Under the pieces are notes generated by a model, which was not told where the DNA came from, searched no databases, and was given only the letters and a program-made list of their open reading frames with translations. This document shows positions 37,420-48,585 of a stretch of DNA of 64,000 bases, piece by piece; position 1 is the stretch's first letter; the number at the start of each line of letters is the position of its first letter. Source of the stretch: Amylostereum areolatum (taxonomy: Eukaryota > Basidiomycota > Agaricomycetes > Russulales > Stereaceae); contig SAXG01000013.1 in NCBI GenBank assembly GCA_012932865.1, forward strand, positions 496,001-560,000. The letters are read 5' to 3'. A program made the position numbers and the translations under genes.

Positions 37420-40400
37420 TCAGTCGGGAACATAAACAGCCCGTGATAGGGCGCCGCTACGGTCAATGATTGCCCATCGTGAACCTGGGAGTGGTACCCG
37501 TCCAACCAGACATTCCACACAGGTAAGGTCGAAAAACTGTTCCGTTTCCGCCTCATCTTTGTAGTAGTGGATGTCGATGCCTGGGTCTGGGTGTCCGTTT
37601 TTCTCTGCATCGACGCACCGCCTAATTCCAGCTAGGAGGATAGCTTCGGGCTCTGTGGAGCCAATGAGAGGTGATGTTGGAACGTGGATAGCGTAGAGGT
37701 GTTGTAGGCGGCCGTAAAAGGTGACATTTTCATACTGAGGAGTGTGATTGCGGTGGCGGGCATGTACGTCGACCAATACTTGATACTGGGTGGAGAAATA
37801 CATGAGTAACATGGAGACGTACGCATGATGGGAGCAAACGCACGCGTATATATGTCATGTCTCGACGGTCATCCCTAGCTGAGTACAAATGCGCCGCAGA
37901 GATAGTGTCACCGTCGTTGATGCGAACCCGGGCGTACTCCTGTATTGATGCATTCTTGACAAGATTCTTGAGGGTGGAAAAGTTGGCGGAAGGCACATTG
38001 TACCGCGTAGCGAGGGTCTTGGATAGACGAGTGAGGGTCGTTGCGTCGAGTACTAGTACAGGGCGGATGACAGGAAGTAGGGCATATGTAGGATCTAGTG
38101 GCCACCACGAAGAAGTGAGCTGATGCACTGTAGCATGGATGATGCTATTCTTACAATTAGGTGCAGTCAAGGACTGTGCGGGCAGGGTGCTTTCCGGGCG
38201 TGGATGGAGGCGAAGAACATCGCCATCTTCCAGACCATAAACAAGCATGACCTGGAACAGCTGTGCGCACTCGACGACATAGCGATCCAGGGAGGCATCG
38301 GGTCTTTTACGACTCTTGATAGCGGGGCGAATGAGGCCACAGTACCGTTCCATGGGAAATGCCCAGTACGCCCATACCGGCCCACAAGCGAGAACAGAAT
38401 CGGCGATATGGAGGAGGGCATGGATAGTGAGCGGGCACGTAGATAGGCGAGTAGGATTATACTGGTAATATAACCTGTGTAACGTAGACGATGTGAGCAG
38501 AACTTCGATGCAGCACTGAACTATACGCTCACTCTTCGAAGTGTTTGACCCAATCAATGAACCCTTGCCGGAGTTGGTCAATTTCGTCGTATGTGATGGT
38601 AAATTGGAGACATGTGTGGAGAAGCTTGACGAGGGCTATAAAGTGATCGTAATATTTTGGATCCCGGAATTTCCGCTCAAGGAGAACGGGACCAAGGTAG
38701 AGCGTCCAGAAGGACCAGGTGTCCGCCGTGGTCGCAGTCTTGTCCGCAACGAAATTGGGAGGTCGCGCTCCATAGCATCCAGGTATAGTAGAACCTGACG
38801 CCGACGTTGCGGATCCGATAGCGTCCCATACAGATGACTGAATGATGTACGCCCCAGAACCCTCGTCGAGATCCTTGAAATCGCCTGTCCAGAGGAGAAT
38901 AAGGTTTTTGATCGTGTTCTCCCATATGAGGTGCATAAAGTCGTATGGAAACGACTTGGATAAAGAGAGAGACGGAAGTTGTGAGAGGATGGGGACACCT
39001 TTGATGCCATAAAGCTTTGCTAGTCGAGCATTCTCCGTTAAAGTGGTGGCTGATTGAACTGCGACCGCTTGCTCCATCATCTCAACGTGTGTTCGGCGAG
39101 GGAGATTTGCGGGGTCGTAAACGGCGACTACGTTGGGGTCTTCACTGGCAATGACCGTGGGGTGGTTGGCACGATTAAGAGGGACATAATGGGCAGTGGA
39201 ACGCGTGTCGGGGACGCGTACACCTGTAATCTTGCATATACGGCAGGGAGACAGACCATTGTGGCCTTTCATCCGCATCAAGAGCGAGATGGCTGGGATA
39301 TCGCCAAAAACAAGGATAAGGTATGCCCGAAGCATAAAGGACTCCTTTCGGAGAGCATCCCATGCCTTAACACCCTTGGCCAGTTCGAGAAGTTCGGCAA
39401 CGAGGGGGAAAAGGAACGAGTCCATGTCAACAGGCTTTTTTGGTCCTGGAACGATGCCGATGGTAATGATGTTTTCGATGAGGAATCGGATTTCGGGAGG
39501 CAGATTGTAATTGAAGAGGATGATAGGCCAGCAAGTAGTCTTGCGCCGACGAAAAGGAGCGAACCCGTCCGTTGACGCTCCCAGAGCGATATCCCGACCA
39601 TCCCCAAAAAACCGATGAGGTAGCTCCGTTCCGCCGATGACAACCTGCTTGCCTCGTAGTGCACGGTAACGATGGCCGTCGAAGACGTCTGAAACTTCCT
39701 GAGGGACACACTCATGGTTGGCACGGTATTGCATTTTCTCGGCCATGGATTCACTGCCAGAAAATGCGAGAAGGCGAGGGATGAGAGGGATATAAGTAAA
39801 ATGTTTCTTTGCGCGTCCATTGGATGTGTATCGATCGGTTTTGCAGTGAGGGCAAGCAGTGAGGTTCACAAGGGATCCGGTATAGCAGACACATGATTGT
39901 GGGCAGCAGTCGTACAGTTTGGATTTGAAGCCTGCAAGAGATGCGAGCCGAGTCTGCGCCTCGTCGGGAGATGTAACACCTGCTCCAGGAAATGCGAACG
40001 GGAGGTCCATGTAGGCAGTGTCTGTAATGTGGTGTTTCAACTTGAAGGAATACTGTCGTAGAACTGCACGGTCTAACTGACTGAGGTCATTTACTAAGTA
40101 AACACAAACTTAGACGTGCGATCGTTGATATCGGAATGGATATTGCGTACCATCCAGCTGTGTACGCCTCAGGAAATTGTCATCCTCTGCCAGCAAGAGC
40201 AATGGATCATCAGGATCGAATGCACCAAATGTGTCGTCGAGTTCGTGGTCTGAGTCCACTGTGGCATCATGGTCCCAGGCCAACAGTATATCATCTTCAT
40301 CGTCCTCGCCATCTTCCATCCAAAGAGCATGGAAGCTCTGATCCTGAAGTTCTGTCTCAACGGCATCGGCGTGGTCACTGCCAGGAATTGGCCCATCTAA

Positions 40401-40886
40401 AAGCGACCAAACAATCAGCTCCGTACATCTCGTACAAGCTTGAGGACGTACCGTCGGTCAGCATATCCATCATACTACAATCTTCTGCACTGTCGGTACT
40501 TGCGACACCGGTTGGTCCTAACACGGCTGTATAGGAGGGTTAGATGCTTTGTAGATGCTGAAGGCTGAAGGGAAACACACCAAGCGCAGGATCTCCCGTC
40601 TCCAAGCCAGTGTTCATAGCGGTAGATTGCAAACCGGGAAATTTATCTGAAGACATGGTTTAAATGAGTCTCATCTCAGGTGCATACTGCCGAATGGATA
40701 CGCACCAGTCCGAGCCCGCTTCCTTAGATGGCCTTTCTCTAGGCTGGTGAGCTCGTTGACCACTTGGTGACCCATCTCCGAGTGAGCGAGAAGCGCTAGG
40801 TGCTCTCTTTCGGTCTTCCGATGAACCTTCTTGCCGCAATGTCCACAAAGGACAAAGTCGCTCTGACGGTCTTGTTTCGGAGGCAT
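37420..40886 (-). CDS. Tnp2-type (Transposase_21-like) transposase
   Basis: The mobility enzyme of the CACTA-like element. The ATG at 40884-40886 gives an N-terminal zinc-binding segment (VLCGHCGKKVHRKTEREHL) followed by acidic, disordered exons. The large exon (about 40090-38529) contains CCPQSCVCYTG and LTACPHCKTDRY cysteine motifs, the typical FTYIPLIPRLLA block and MAEKMQYRANH. It continues with DGFAPFRRRKTTCWPI, LRAYLILVFGDIPA and CRICKITG, the usual RNase-H-like transposase core. After an intron the protein continues with LYYQYNPTRLSTCPLTIHAL and FPMERYCGLI. A final exon ends RWAIIDRSGALSRAVYV, with the stop at 37420-37422. No internal stop or frameshift was seen, so it may be active. 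Catalytic acidic residues cannot be assigned without an alignment. Confidence 0.85.
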
Positions 40887-41170
40887 AGTGTTGGTGACAA
40901 AAGTGGGCTGGATTTTGGATGTGATGGAAGAAAAATACAAAGTCGACAAAGTCGCAATCGGTTGAAACTTGAGTATCTCTCGGAGTTTGGTGCTGAAGAT
41001 TACGAGTGCGATTGTACGCTGTATGTTCCATAGAAACCGCAAAATACAATTATGAATGGCCTGGAGATGGCGAAAAGGAGCATGTTTGACACGGTGGACG
41101 TACCTTCTGTTTCAAATTCGTTGCTGAGGACGGGCACTCGCAGCCCCCCCCGTTGGGGACAGACTTGGAA

Positions 41171-41178
41171 TATAAATA
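41171..41178 (+). promoter_or_regulatory. TATA box of the transposon companion gene
   Basis: TATAAATA lies 79 bases before the ATG at 41257, in the 370-base interval shared with the divergent transposase gene. Confidence 0.6.
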
Positions 41179-41256
41179 GTCGAGCCAACACTGCACAATT
41201 CACCACTCCATCCCCGTCTCAATCACACCACTCCGACACATTCTCTACTTCTTCCA

Positions 41257-42189
41257 ATGGCAAGCACGGTCACCACTCCTGCTCTTGCTCAGGCTACGCC
41301 TCCGACTCCTGCAACGGCTCCAGCTCAGCGCAACAAGGCACCGTCGAACAAGGTACTTACCAAAAGGGACCTCGAGGCAAAGCTTCGCGAGTATGAACGT
41401 GAGTTGCAGGTTTCTGTATTGAACTTGTATCCGTTAGACGACACGCTGATGACATACGGGATATGTTTCACCTTCAGAACGCTTGGAGGACCAGCAGAAA
41501 CAGGTCGACCATGTTACTAGCCTCAATGTGCAGCTCACTGCGGACATTGAGACTGCGAAGATCTCCAACCCAACGCCTCTCAATAGCAACGGCCTTATCG
41601 CATGCCCCAAGGCTGTCAAGGGCTCTCACGAGCCGGCGTTCTATATGTCCGACATTCGAACCTTCCTCAATGACATGGATGACGTCGAGGATGGCAGCGA
41701 GTACTATCGAAGCATGCGGGTGAGTTTCATTCCTCACTGACATTCCCTGTTCACTCACAATAGCCTAGCGCATGACACGCTTCAACATGAACCGTGCGGG
41801 AATGGATCTATCAAAGACCTATAGTGAGCTCAAGCACTCCGAGCAAGTCACTCGCGTTTGCAAGTCGGCGAGTGACTCACCTTTGCTTTATCCTCCGGAT
41901 GTACTGACCTCCTAGTGTCTAGATCCGCCAGGAATACCCTGCCGCCGCTCGCTTTGAGAATGACTGGGCTACCCGGGCCTTCATCCGTCAGTACTTGAGG
42001 AACAATTCATGGAAGAGGAAGCGCACCGACGACCACGATGGTGATCAAGACGAGGAGTTAGATGGCCATTCAGGTTCGGGTACAGGCCCCAGTGCAGGGT
42101 TACAACGTCTAGGTCAGATAGCGGCGACGAAGCGCGCTCGTCTTGAGGACCAGCCCACGCGCGATAAGAGCTTGAGTCCTGATGCTTGA
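41257..42189 (+). CDS. Transposon companion protein, coiled-coil and basic
   Basis: Divergently transcribed from the transposase. The ATG at 41257 follows a good TATA box. Exon 1 gives an Ala/Pro/Thr-rich N-terminus, then KRDLEAKLREYE, spliced to RLEDQQKQVDHVTSLNVQ; together these form a short coiled coil. A middle region includes IPCPK-like ACPKAVKGS and YYRSMR. The C-terminal part has RQEYPAAARFENDWATRAFI followed by basic and acidic runs (KRKRTDDHDGDQDEE) and a stop at 42187-42189. The ARFENDWAT block resembles a family of small proteins common in agaricomycete genomes whose function is unknown. One intron (about 41867-41934) seems to use a GC donor (TCG|GCGAGT). A DNA-binding or transposition-helper role is inferred from location only. 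Confidence 0.6.
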
Positions 42190-42639
42190 AGTGAAGATGT
42201 TTCTAAGGTTCGTCTTCGAGTTGCCTCGAGCTTTCTATATCCTGATGAGTGCTTCCCATTTAGCACCCCTGTGGCCAATACCCAGTCCAATTCATAACGT
42301 ACATATTAATTCTTGTCGGCCATTGAGCCGTCTCTTCTGTCTTTTCTCGTCGCTTCGTGGTGTGCGGTGGTGGTGCCGACGCGCGTTGCATCCACTCGCT
42401 TTGGCTTCCTTCTGATAACCCCTTACTTGTTACGTAGCTATCTAATATATTTCGCACGTGTTGTGCGCGATATCGAAACCACCGTCTGATCATTTGCTGA
42501 ATCTCATCTCGATGCGTAAGCTGCAAAATCAGCAACATGAACGGAGGGTATTTTCAGGCTGTAGGATCCGGTTGTTTTCATACCTACCAGCACCGAAATC
42601 AAAGCCCCTTTGAAGGCTGAACATCAGCACATAACATCA

Positions 42640-42965
42640 GCATGGAAATATGCACTTCATGCCAGAGGTGTAAATCCGCACTTCGTGCCGGACGTGAAAA
42701 GTAGCATCTCACCTCCAACGTGAAAAATAGGCGGAGTAGCTGACTGAAAAACAGGCGTGAAGTTTCACCTCAAAATGTTGTTCTTTTCAAAGTGTAAAAT
42801 CCCGGGAAAAAAGCGGTGAAATGGTACTTTTTTCCAGTGCTTTTCACTCATTGAAATCAGACCGGGAAAGACTGATATTCATCACACTGGGCTGAAAGTG
42901 AGTCGTCTACAAACTGAATATGATCGTGAATAAGGCTGATTAGGGCGGTGAAAATCACCCCACGG
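42640..42965. repeat. Right subterminal repeat cluster of the transposon
   Basis: Many copies of GTGAAA-like motifs and the inverse TTTCAC (for example CGTGAAAAATAGG, AGTTTCACCTC, GCGGTGAAATGG, GGCGGTGAAAATCACC). They mirror the left cluster in composition and orientation. Confidence 0.5.
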
Positions 42966-42978
42966 TACCCTCCTAGTG

Positions 42979-42982
42979 CTAT
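42979..42982. repeat. Target-site duplication CTAT, right
   Basis: CTAT directly after the TAGTG terminus; its partner is at 35771-35774. Confidence 0.7.
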
Positions 42983-43640
42983 CTAGCCTCTAGGGGGGAA
43001 AGGGGCGTTCAGTTTTCATCGTTTTCGTGTGCGAACCACCCACTTTCCTGTCGCATTAGGTCCATTCGTAAGGACTTGGGATCCCTTGGTAGAACAGGGG
43101 GGGGCATGCGACGCTGAAAAGACTTAGAGAAATCAGTGCTTGTGCGAGACAAAGGAACGGACAAGAGCGCCCTCACGGGTATATACGGTGAAAGTACTGA
43201 CTGGAATATGTACGATCATACCCTTGGCTTGATTCGAACAACGGGACAGCTAGTCCAGGGAACGCTGAGCGATATACTCTACTAGCCACGGTTTGGAGGA
43301 ACCCTCGCACGACGTCGTCTACTTGGTGCACAGTTCCGGTGGCAGCCATGGAGCAAAATCACCAACAGGCAGCAATGCACCAACGGCACTGTCTATTTAT
43401 TAGCTGCAACGAGCACACAGAAGGGCGACATTCGAAAGTTGCACGTTGAAGGTCCACTAAAGTAATGATGCCCGCGCACTGCACACCAGGAAATCCGCAC
43501 TCACTGATGTCGTTTCTTCGGCGTGGCGTTGACGCGCAAAGTACCGCCCACAGATACACAGGAAGGGATTATACTGATTGAACCACCGTTGGTCGTACGC
43601 TGACCGCTTCGTCGTGCGCCGCTCACGACTCGGATGCGAT
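42983..43640. other. No gene seen
   Basis: Interval between the transposon end and the BTB pseudogene; only short frames. Confidence 0.4.
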
Positions 43641-45016
43641 TCAACGCAGATCATCCAGAACTTTAGCCCACCACGCCCCCCGCTTGCTCGTCACCCACAC
43701 CCGCGCCTTCGAGTAGCACTGCGCGTAGATGCCCTCCGCGTCCAGCTTCAGCCTCTCGAACCCAGAAATGGGGTCGTACATGTACTTGAGATACAAGCCC
43801 GAGGCCTGCACGCGCGCAGCCCAGAATGCGAAGAGCACCTCGGGCGACGCGGCATGTGCGAACGTCCCGTGTGTACAGGCAATCTCCCGCGGCGGTGTCG
43901 TCATTTCCTCCGCCCACGCAGATACGAGTGGACCACACAGCCAGAGGACCGCAAGGAATTCCGGCGCGACCGTCCGTCTATAGTACTACGGTTGGCCTCG
44001 ACCGTGACGTTGAACAACGGCAAGCGAATGAACTCGTAGTGTGCCCGCTTCAGCACCTTTGGGAGCTCGCCACGGCGCGCTTGGAATACGGCTTGACCTG
44101 ATTGGGGAATCGGGGGTGAGTCGGGGGCACCGGGCAGGGTGGATGCAGGCCATCGCTCTTCGAATCAGTCGATCACGTAATTGCGTATCTGGAAGGCCAT
44201 CGGCGTGCTAGCTCGCAGAACCGCGCCTGCTACCTCCACAGTGGGAGGGTTGTCAGTTTGTATCGCCATGTACCTCGCGATTACGTGCGGACGACTTACG
44301 TTGTGCGATAGAGAAGCGCCAGGAGATGAGCAAAGCACTTCGCATCGCTATCGCGTCCTCGACGACAAGTATAATCCAGGTCCCTTCCGGTGAGTGAAAA
44401 TAAGTGGTCCCAACTTCCGCTTGAAGTCCGAGCCTGGTCGACAGGATATCTCTGTGGATCTTGAGCACGGTCTTCCCGCAACGCATGAGGTCCGAACCGT
44501 CGTCAAACCAGAACGTGGGGTGGCGGATGTACGGGCCCAGGTAAGAGACGTCGCTTTCATCTCTATTCCATCTCCGCGTGAGTGGACGTGGACAGAACGC
44601 TTTGATGCGTCAAATGGCTGATTCAATGCTCACGTTATACGGGGGTTGCAGGGGGTTGCGCACTGGCTTGGGAGCTCGACCATCCTGTCTGCGAAGGCTT
44701 GAAACAAGGTCGTCGTACGACATCTTCGACACCTGGACATCAACTTCCCGGCTAGATATTGGCATTTTCCGTTGAGTGAACGAGAGCGTGATTCACACGA
44801 CATTGGATTCACCTCGCGCTGGTCTTCACCACGCTCCGCTTCCACATCTTTCTTGGTGAGCCTATTCGCAACGGGACGTCTGATATGGTACCGCCCTGTT
44901 TGAAGTGGACATGGCTCGTGCTGGGAACGGCTGCGTTGGGATTTGCCTTGGAGACGACAGGTCGACGAATCTTGCCGTGATTCTATCGATGAGTATTTGT
45001 TATGAATACGTGCCAT
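43641..45016 (-). pseudogene. Inactivated BTB-family gene
   Basis: Minus-strand order matches its relatives. An N-terminal segment near 44880 reads LTKKDVEAERGEDQRE, then VQVSKMSYDDLVSSL near 44730 (compare VQASNVSYDSLAMAL), then a damaged BTB part with MRCGKTVLKIHRDILS and LLALLYRT in different frames. The C-terminal part near 44220-43641 has VEVAGAVLRAST, KVLKRAHYEFIRLP and REIACTHGTFAHAASPE, ending AWWAKVLDDLR. An in-frame TGA interrupts RNYVID*FEERW where relatives have Trp or Ser, another frame break follows VEANRST, and several residues are missing within PISGFERLKL. It is a clear pseudogene in the same subfamily as the 46.4, 54 and 57 kb genes. Confidence 0.75.
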
Positions 45017-45195
45017 TAAACGTGAGCTTGGAAGGATAGAGAGGGTGAAAGCAAAGATGAGTGCGATCGTGTGGTCATCATGATCCTGAGTTCGCCGGTA
45101 CGCAGTGGGCCGAGCCCCGGGGTCTCCCTGAACACATGGTGAGAATTGGAATTAGTACACGGCCAACCGAAATTATAGCCGATTCGTAGGTATTT

Positions 45196-46190
45196 GCATG
45201 ATAGGAACTTCTTACTCGTGCTTCGTAAGATTGTGCTATATCTTCTTAAGAAATCCATACATCCAGGGGTCCGCAGCAGATATTCTCCGTCAGTCTGTGC
45301 TCCTCCTAAGAAATTCATACAAACAACGTTCTTAAGAAACACATCCCTTCCCTTGCCGCCTTCCGTACTCTTATCGCGCCCAAACCGCATGGTCCCCGCC
45401 GCCGTGGGAACTCAGCATACGCACGTGACATTCAACAGAAAAGTTCGACTTCGTGAAAATCACTTTCTCGTCTCTCCGTCCCCCTTCATCCTCCCTCTCT
45501 CCCAAATCCCGCAGGGCATCCAAGTCTTTCATGTCACAACAACCGTCTTCCGCGTTCCCCGTTACAACACTGCCCTCAACATCAATCTATAGGTGCGTGC
45601 TTATCCAGTACCATCTCGCTCGTTGTTCATGCTTCCACAGGTACACGTTGACAAGTATGTTGGGCTGAGCTGTCTGCCGGTGCGTATACTTACATTGTTA
45701 CTGTCTCATAGGCTCAATGTGTGCAGAGAGAGACACCCGAAGGCTCACATGCCATCCACCATACTGGCAGAAGATATAGGTATGTCCACCACCGCTGTAC
45801 GTTGCAGCATCTTACTCACAACTGGTGTAGATTCACGGACATGATGAAGTGGGGTTTGTGGCGCCGCCGCGGCACCTGGGTTGATAGTACTTATGGTGAC
45901 TGTAAGTAGAGTACATAGTATCTCGTAGTGTGAATACATATTTTTTGCTCTCCATGCTCTATTCGCCAGTGCTGAGGGAAAAAATGAGGGGATCCTGGGG
46001 GGATCTGGAGGGAAAATGGTGGCAGGGAGGACAATGGTGATTGGCCAACCGATGGACCAGTGGAGTGTGATGGGACAGGCACCGCCCCCTCTGCAGTAAG
46101 AAATTCATATGAAACGGCCGATATCTGGAGCTTCCAAGGCGCGGCAAGTGGTAATTTCGTACGAGCGAGCTAAGAAATTCCTATGAGCAG
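45196..46190. repeat. Inverted-repeat pair with scattered TAAGAAATTC motifs
   Basis: ATAGGAACTTCTTACTCGT at 45201-45219 pairs in inverted orientation with ACGAGCGAGCTAAGAAATTC at about 46161-46180. Related motifs (TAAGAAATTCATAC and variants) also occur near 45247, 45307, 45332, 46097 and, inverted, 46200-46210. This could be the remnant of a small non-autonomous element. No transposase was seen inside. Confidence 0.4.
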
Positions 46191-46399
46191 GATTTGGACG
46201 AATTTCTTACGGAACCTGACTGGCTGTGTACTATGTACTCTATCCTACTCTATCACCCAGTGAAAGTACATATGCATATATGAATGCTAGCTGCCATATA
46301 TTCTGACTGTTACAAGCTGTTACACAAAGTGCTGAGTATGTATGTCCTAAGTACCCAAGAGAGGATGATACTGGCCCGGCCGCCATTCGCCGTTCCAAT

Positions 46400-48191
46400 T
46401 CAACGGACATCATCAAGAATCTTCCACCACGCCTCACGTTTACTCGTCACCCATGCCCGCGCCTTCAAGTAGCACCTTGCGCATACGCCCTCTTCCACCA
46501 GCTTTAGCCTCTTAAACACGGCCTCGATTCCAGAGATTGGGTCGTATCTATATTTGAGACACAACCCCGAGGTCTGCACACGCGCGGCCCAGAACGCGGA
46601 GAGCGCCTCGGGCGACACGGCTGATGCGAACGCCCCGTGTGTGCACAAGATATCAGGCGGCGGCGCGGCCATGTCCTTCGCCCACGCATCCGCGAGAAGA
46701 GTGCGCAACCAGAGCACCGCGATGGAGAGTTCCGAGTGCTTCGCCCCTGCGCGGTTGGCTTCGATCACGCTGGCGCACTCGGGAGAGCGGATGAGCTCGT
46801 AGTGCGCGCGTTTGAGGACTTTCCGGATGTTGTGAGTGCGCGCGTAACAAAGGGCTTGAATTGGGTGAAGGATGGGGGGCGAGTCTAGAGGGGGCAGGGT
46901 GGACGGCCACCGCTCTTCCAGCCATGCGACCACTTGATCGCGTATGCGCGGGAAGGAAAGGCTTGTACAGGCGTGAAGAAGGGCGCCTATGGCGTGGAGG
47001 TCGGGAGGGCTGGTCTTCCAATCACTGGTATATGTATATATATGTTAACATATATCCTACTTCATAGCAAATGGCTTACTTTGTGCGGTAGAGAAGCTCC
47101 ATGAGATCGGAAAAGCAGGTCTCGTCACTGTCGTTGGTATCGAGGATAAGCATGGGGCATGTCTCAAGGCCCCTCTCCGTAATCAGCTGTGGTTTGGAAG
47201 CGGGCAAGTCCAGCTTTCCCTTGAAGTACGTCGAAGAGGCGGAGAGGAGCCCCTTGTGCAGCTTGAACACAGTGCTCCCGCAACGCACGATGACCGAACC
47301 ATCGGCGAACCAGAAAACGGGGTGGCGGGTGTACGGGCTTAGGTCATGACCTCCTGTGCTCTGACTACTACTAGATGGACTGTTGAATTTGACGTTAGAG
47401 GACGGGTGGCATTGGAGCCGGCGTCGAATGAATTCGCTCACTGTTCGCTGAGGCTCGGCGCCGATCCAGCGGTATCCGACCTGCGAACGTCTCGATGTCG
47501 ACTAACGGTTAAGGCAAGACTGTCGTACGACAAGTTCGAGGCCTGCACAACAACCGCCTGACTGCGTACGCTGTCCGATCAGTAAACGGGAGCAGAGTCT
47601 ACAAAACACCGGTCCACTGAACTCACCTCGCGCTGGACTCAGCGGGCGCAGTAATCATTGTCTGTTTCTTCGTTGGTTGAGCCACCGGTGTCGTAGCGCT
47701 TATTTTTTTGACACTTTCAGCCTCGTTCAAACGATCAAACATTCACATAACGGCAATCATACCAAACTCACCTCGATGCGTCCTTCTGCACCTTGCCTCC
47801 ATACTCACGGTCCCACCTCTCAGAGAGCGCACGCCATTTTTCCATCGATTCACTGATCATCCGTTGACTAAGTGAGAGCATGAATCATGCAATGGCCTCG
47901 ACAATGAAGCTATGACGAGTTACATATCTATGACCTCCGGCACCGCGCTCTGCCTCAGCTTCTTCCTCGGCGGGCCTACCAGTACCGAGGTTTCCGATCT
48001 TCCACCGTTCTGTTTGTGATCGACTTGAGTCTTGATGTCCCTCTTGCGCCTTTGCACTGATGGTGTCGGCGTAGCCGCTCGATAGTTCGAGGGGACTGAC
48101 CTGATGGCGGGAGGCTCGTACTCCCGGTAGGATTCACCTTGGGAGCAATGTACAGTTTATTGATGAAGGATGTGCTCTGTGGACATACCAT
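46400..48191 (-). CDS. BTB/POZ-domain protein, intact core
   Basis: The well-supported core is 46400-47427. The first core exon carries the BTB fold: HPVFWFADGSVIVRCGSTVFKL and HKGLLSASSTYFKGKL, then ETCPMLILDTNDSD and LMELLYRTK. A GT-AG intron (about 47025-47079) leads to the second exon, with DWKTSPPDLHAIGALLHA, FPRIRDQVVAWLEERW, IRKVLKRAHYELIRSP, ILCTHGAFASAVSPEALSAF and an end at ILDDVR (stop 46400-46402). Upstream exons, assigned with less certainty, add VQASNLSYDSLALT and basic, coiled-coil-prone stretches (SQRMISESMEKWRALSERW). BTB proteins mediate dimerisation and often act as cullin-3 adaptors; this fungal subfamily is not characterised. The start near 48191 is uncertain. Confidence 0.65.
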
Positions 48192-48585
48192 TGAGCATGC
48201 GTTAGAGAGTCGAGCGGGCGAAAAGTAGAGAAGGTAAGATGCGAGACTGCATCACTGCATGGCGGTATCTACTTATCGGGAGGCCACGTGATGAGCAAAA
48301 GATGACGATGGGCCGACGGCCAGCGACGGCGTCAACCGGTCACCGTTAACTCTAGAGCGCAAGGAAGTCCCTCGTCTCCTCAACTCGCTGGTGGGAAGGC
48401 ATCGTTTCTCTTCTCTTCACGCCGCTCGGAGGATGCTATGTCGACGGTCATTCCCGACAAAGGCCTCCTGCCCGCTCCAGCCACACAAAGTCCCATAAGT
48501 ACACAAGTATCCTACACTGTTACCATCCATCGCATCACTTCGCGCTTCCCCGTCTTCTCTCTCCACACCTCACCAAAAAAAACAC

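Larger units (their letters stand above)
35775..42978. mobile_element. Complete CACTA-like DNA transposon, about 7.2 kb
   Basis: The left end begins CACTATAAGG and the right end, read inward on the minus strand, begins CACTAGGAGGG; both continue to a TTTTCCACC/TTTTCACC block about 25 bases in. The element is flanked on both sides by CTAT (35771-35774 and 42979-42982), as expected for a target duplication. Inside are an apparently intact Tnp2-type transposase on the minus strand, a divergent companion gene on the plus strand, a third possible gene, and clusters of GGTGAAA-like motifs near both ends. CACTA-class elements move by cut-and-paste. The intact transposase and clean flanks suggest recent insertion. 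Confidence 0.85.
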
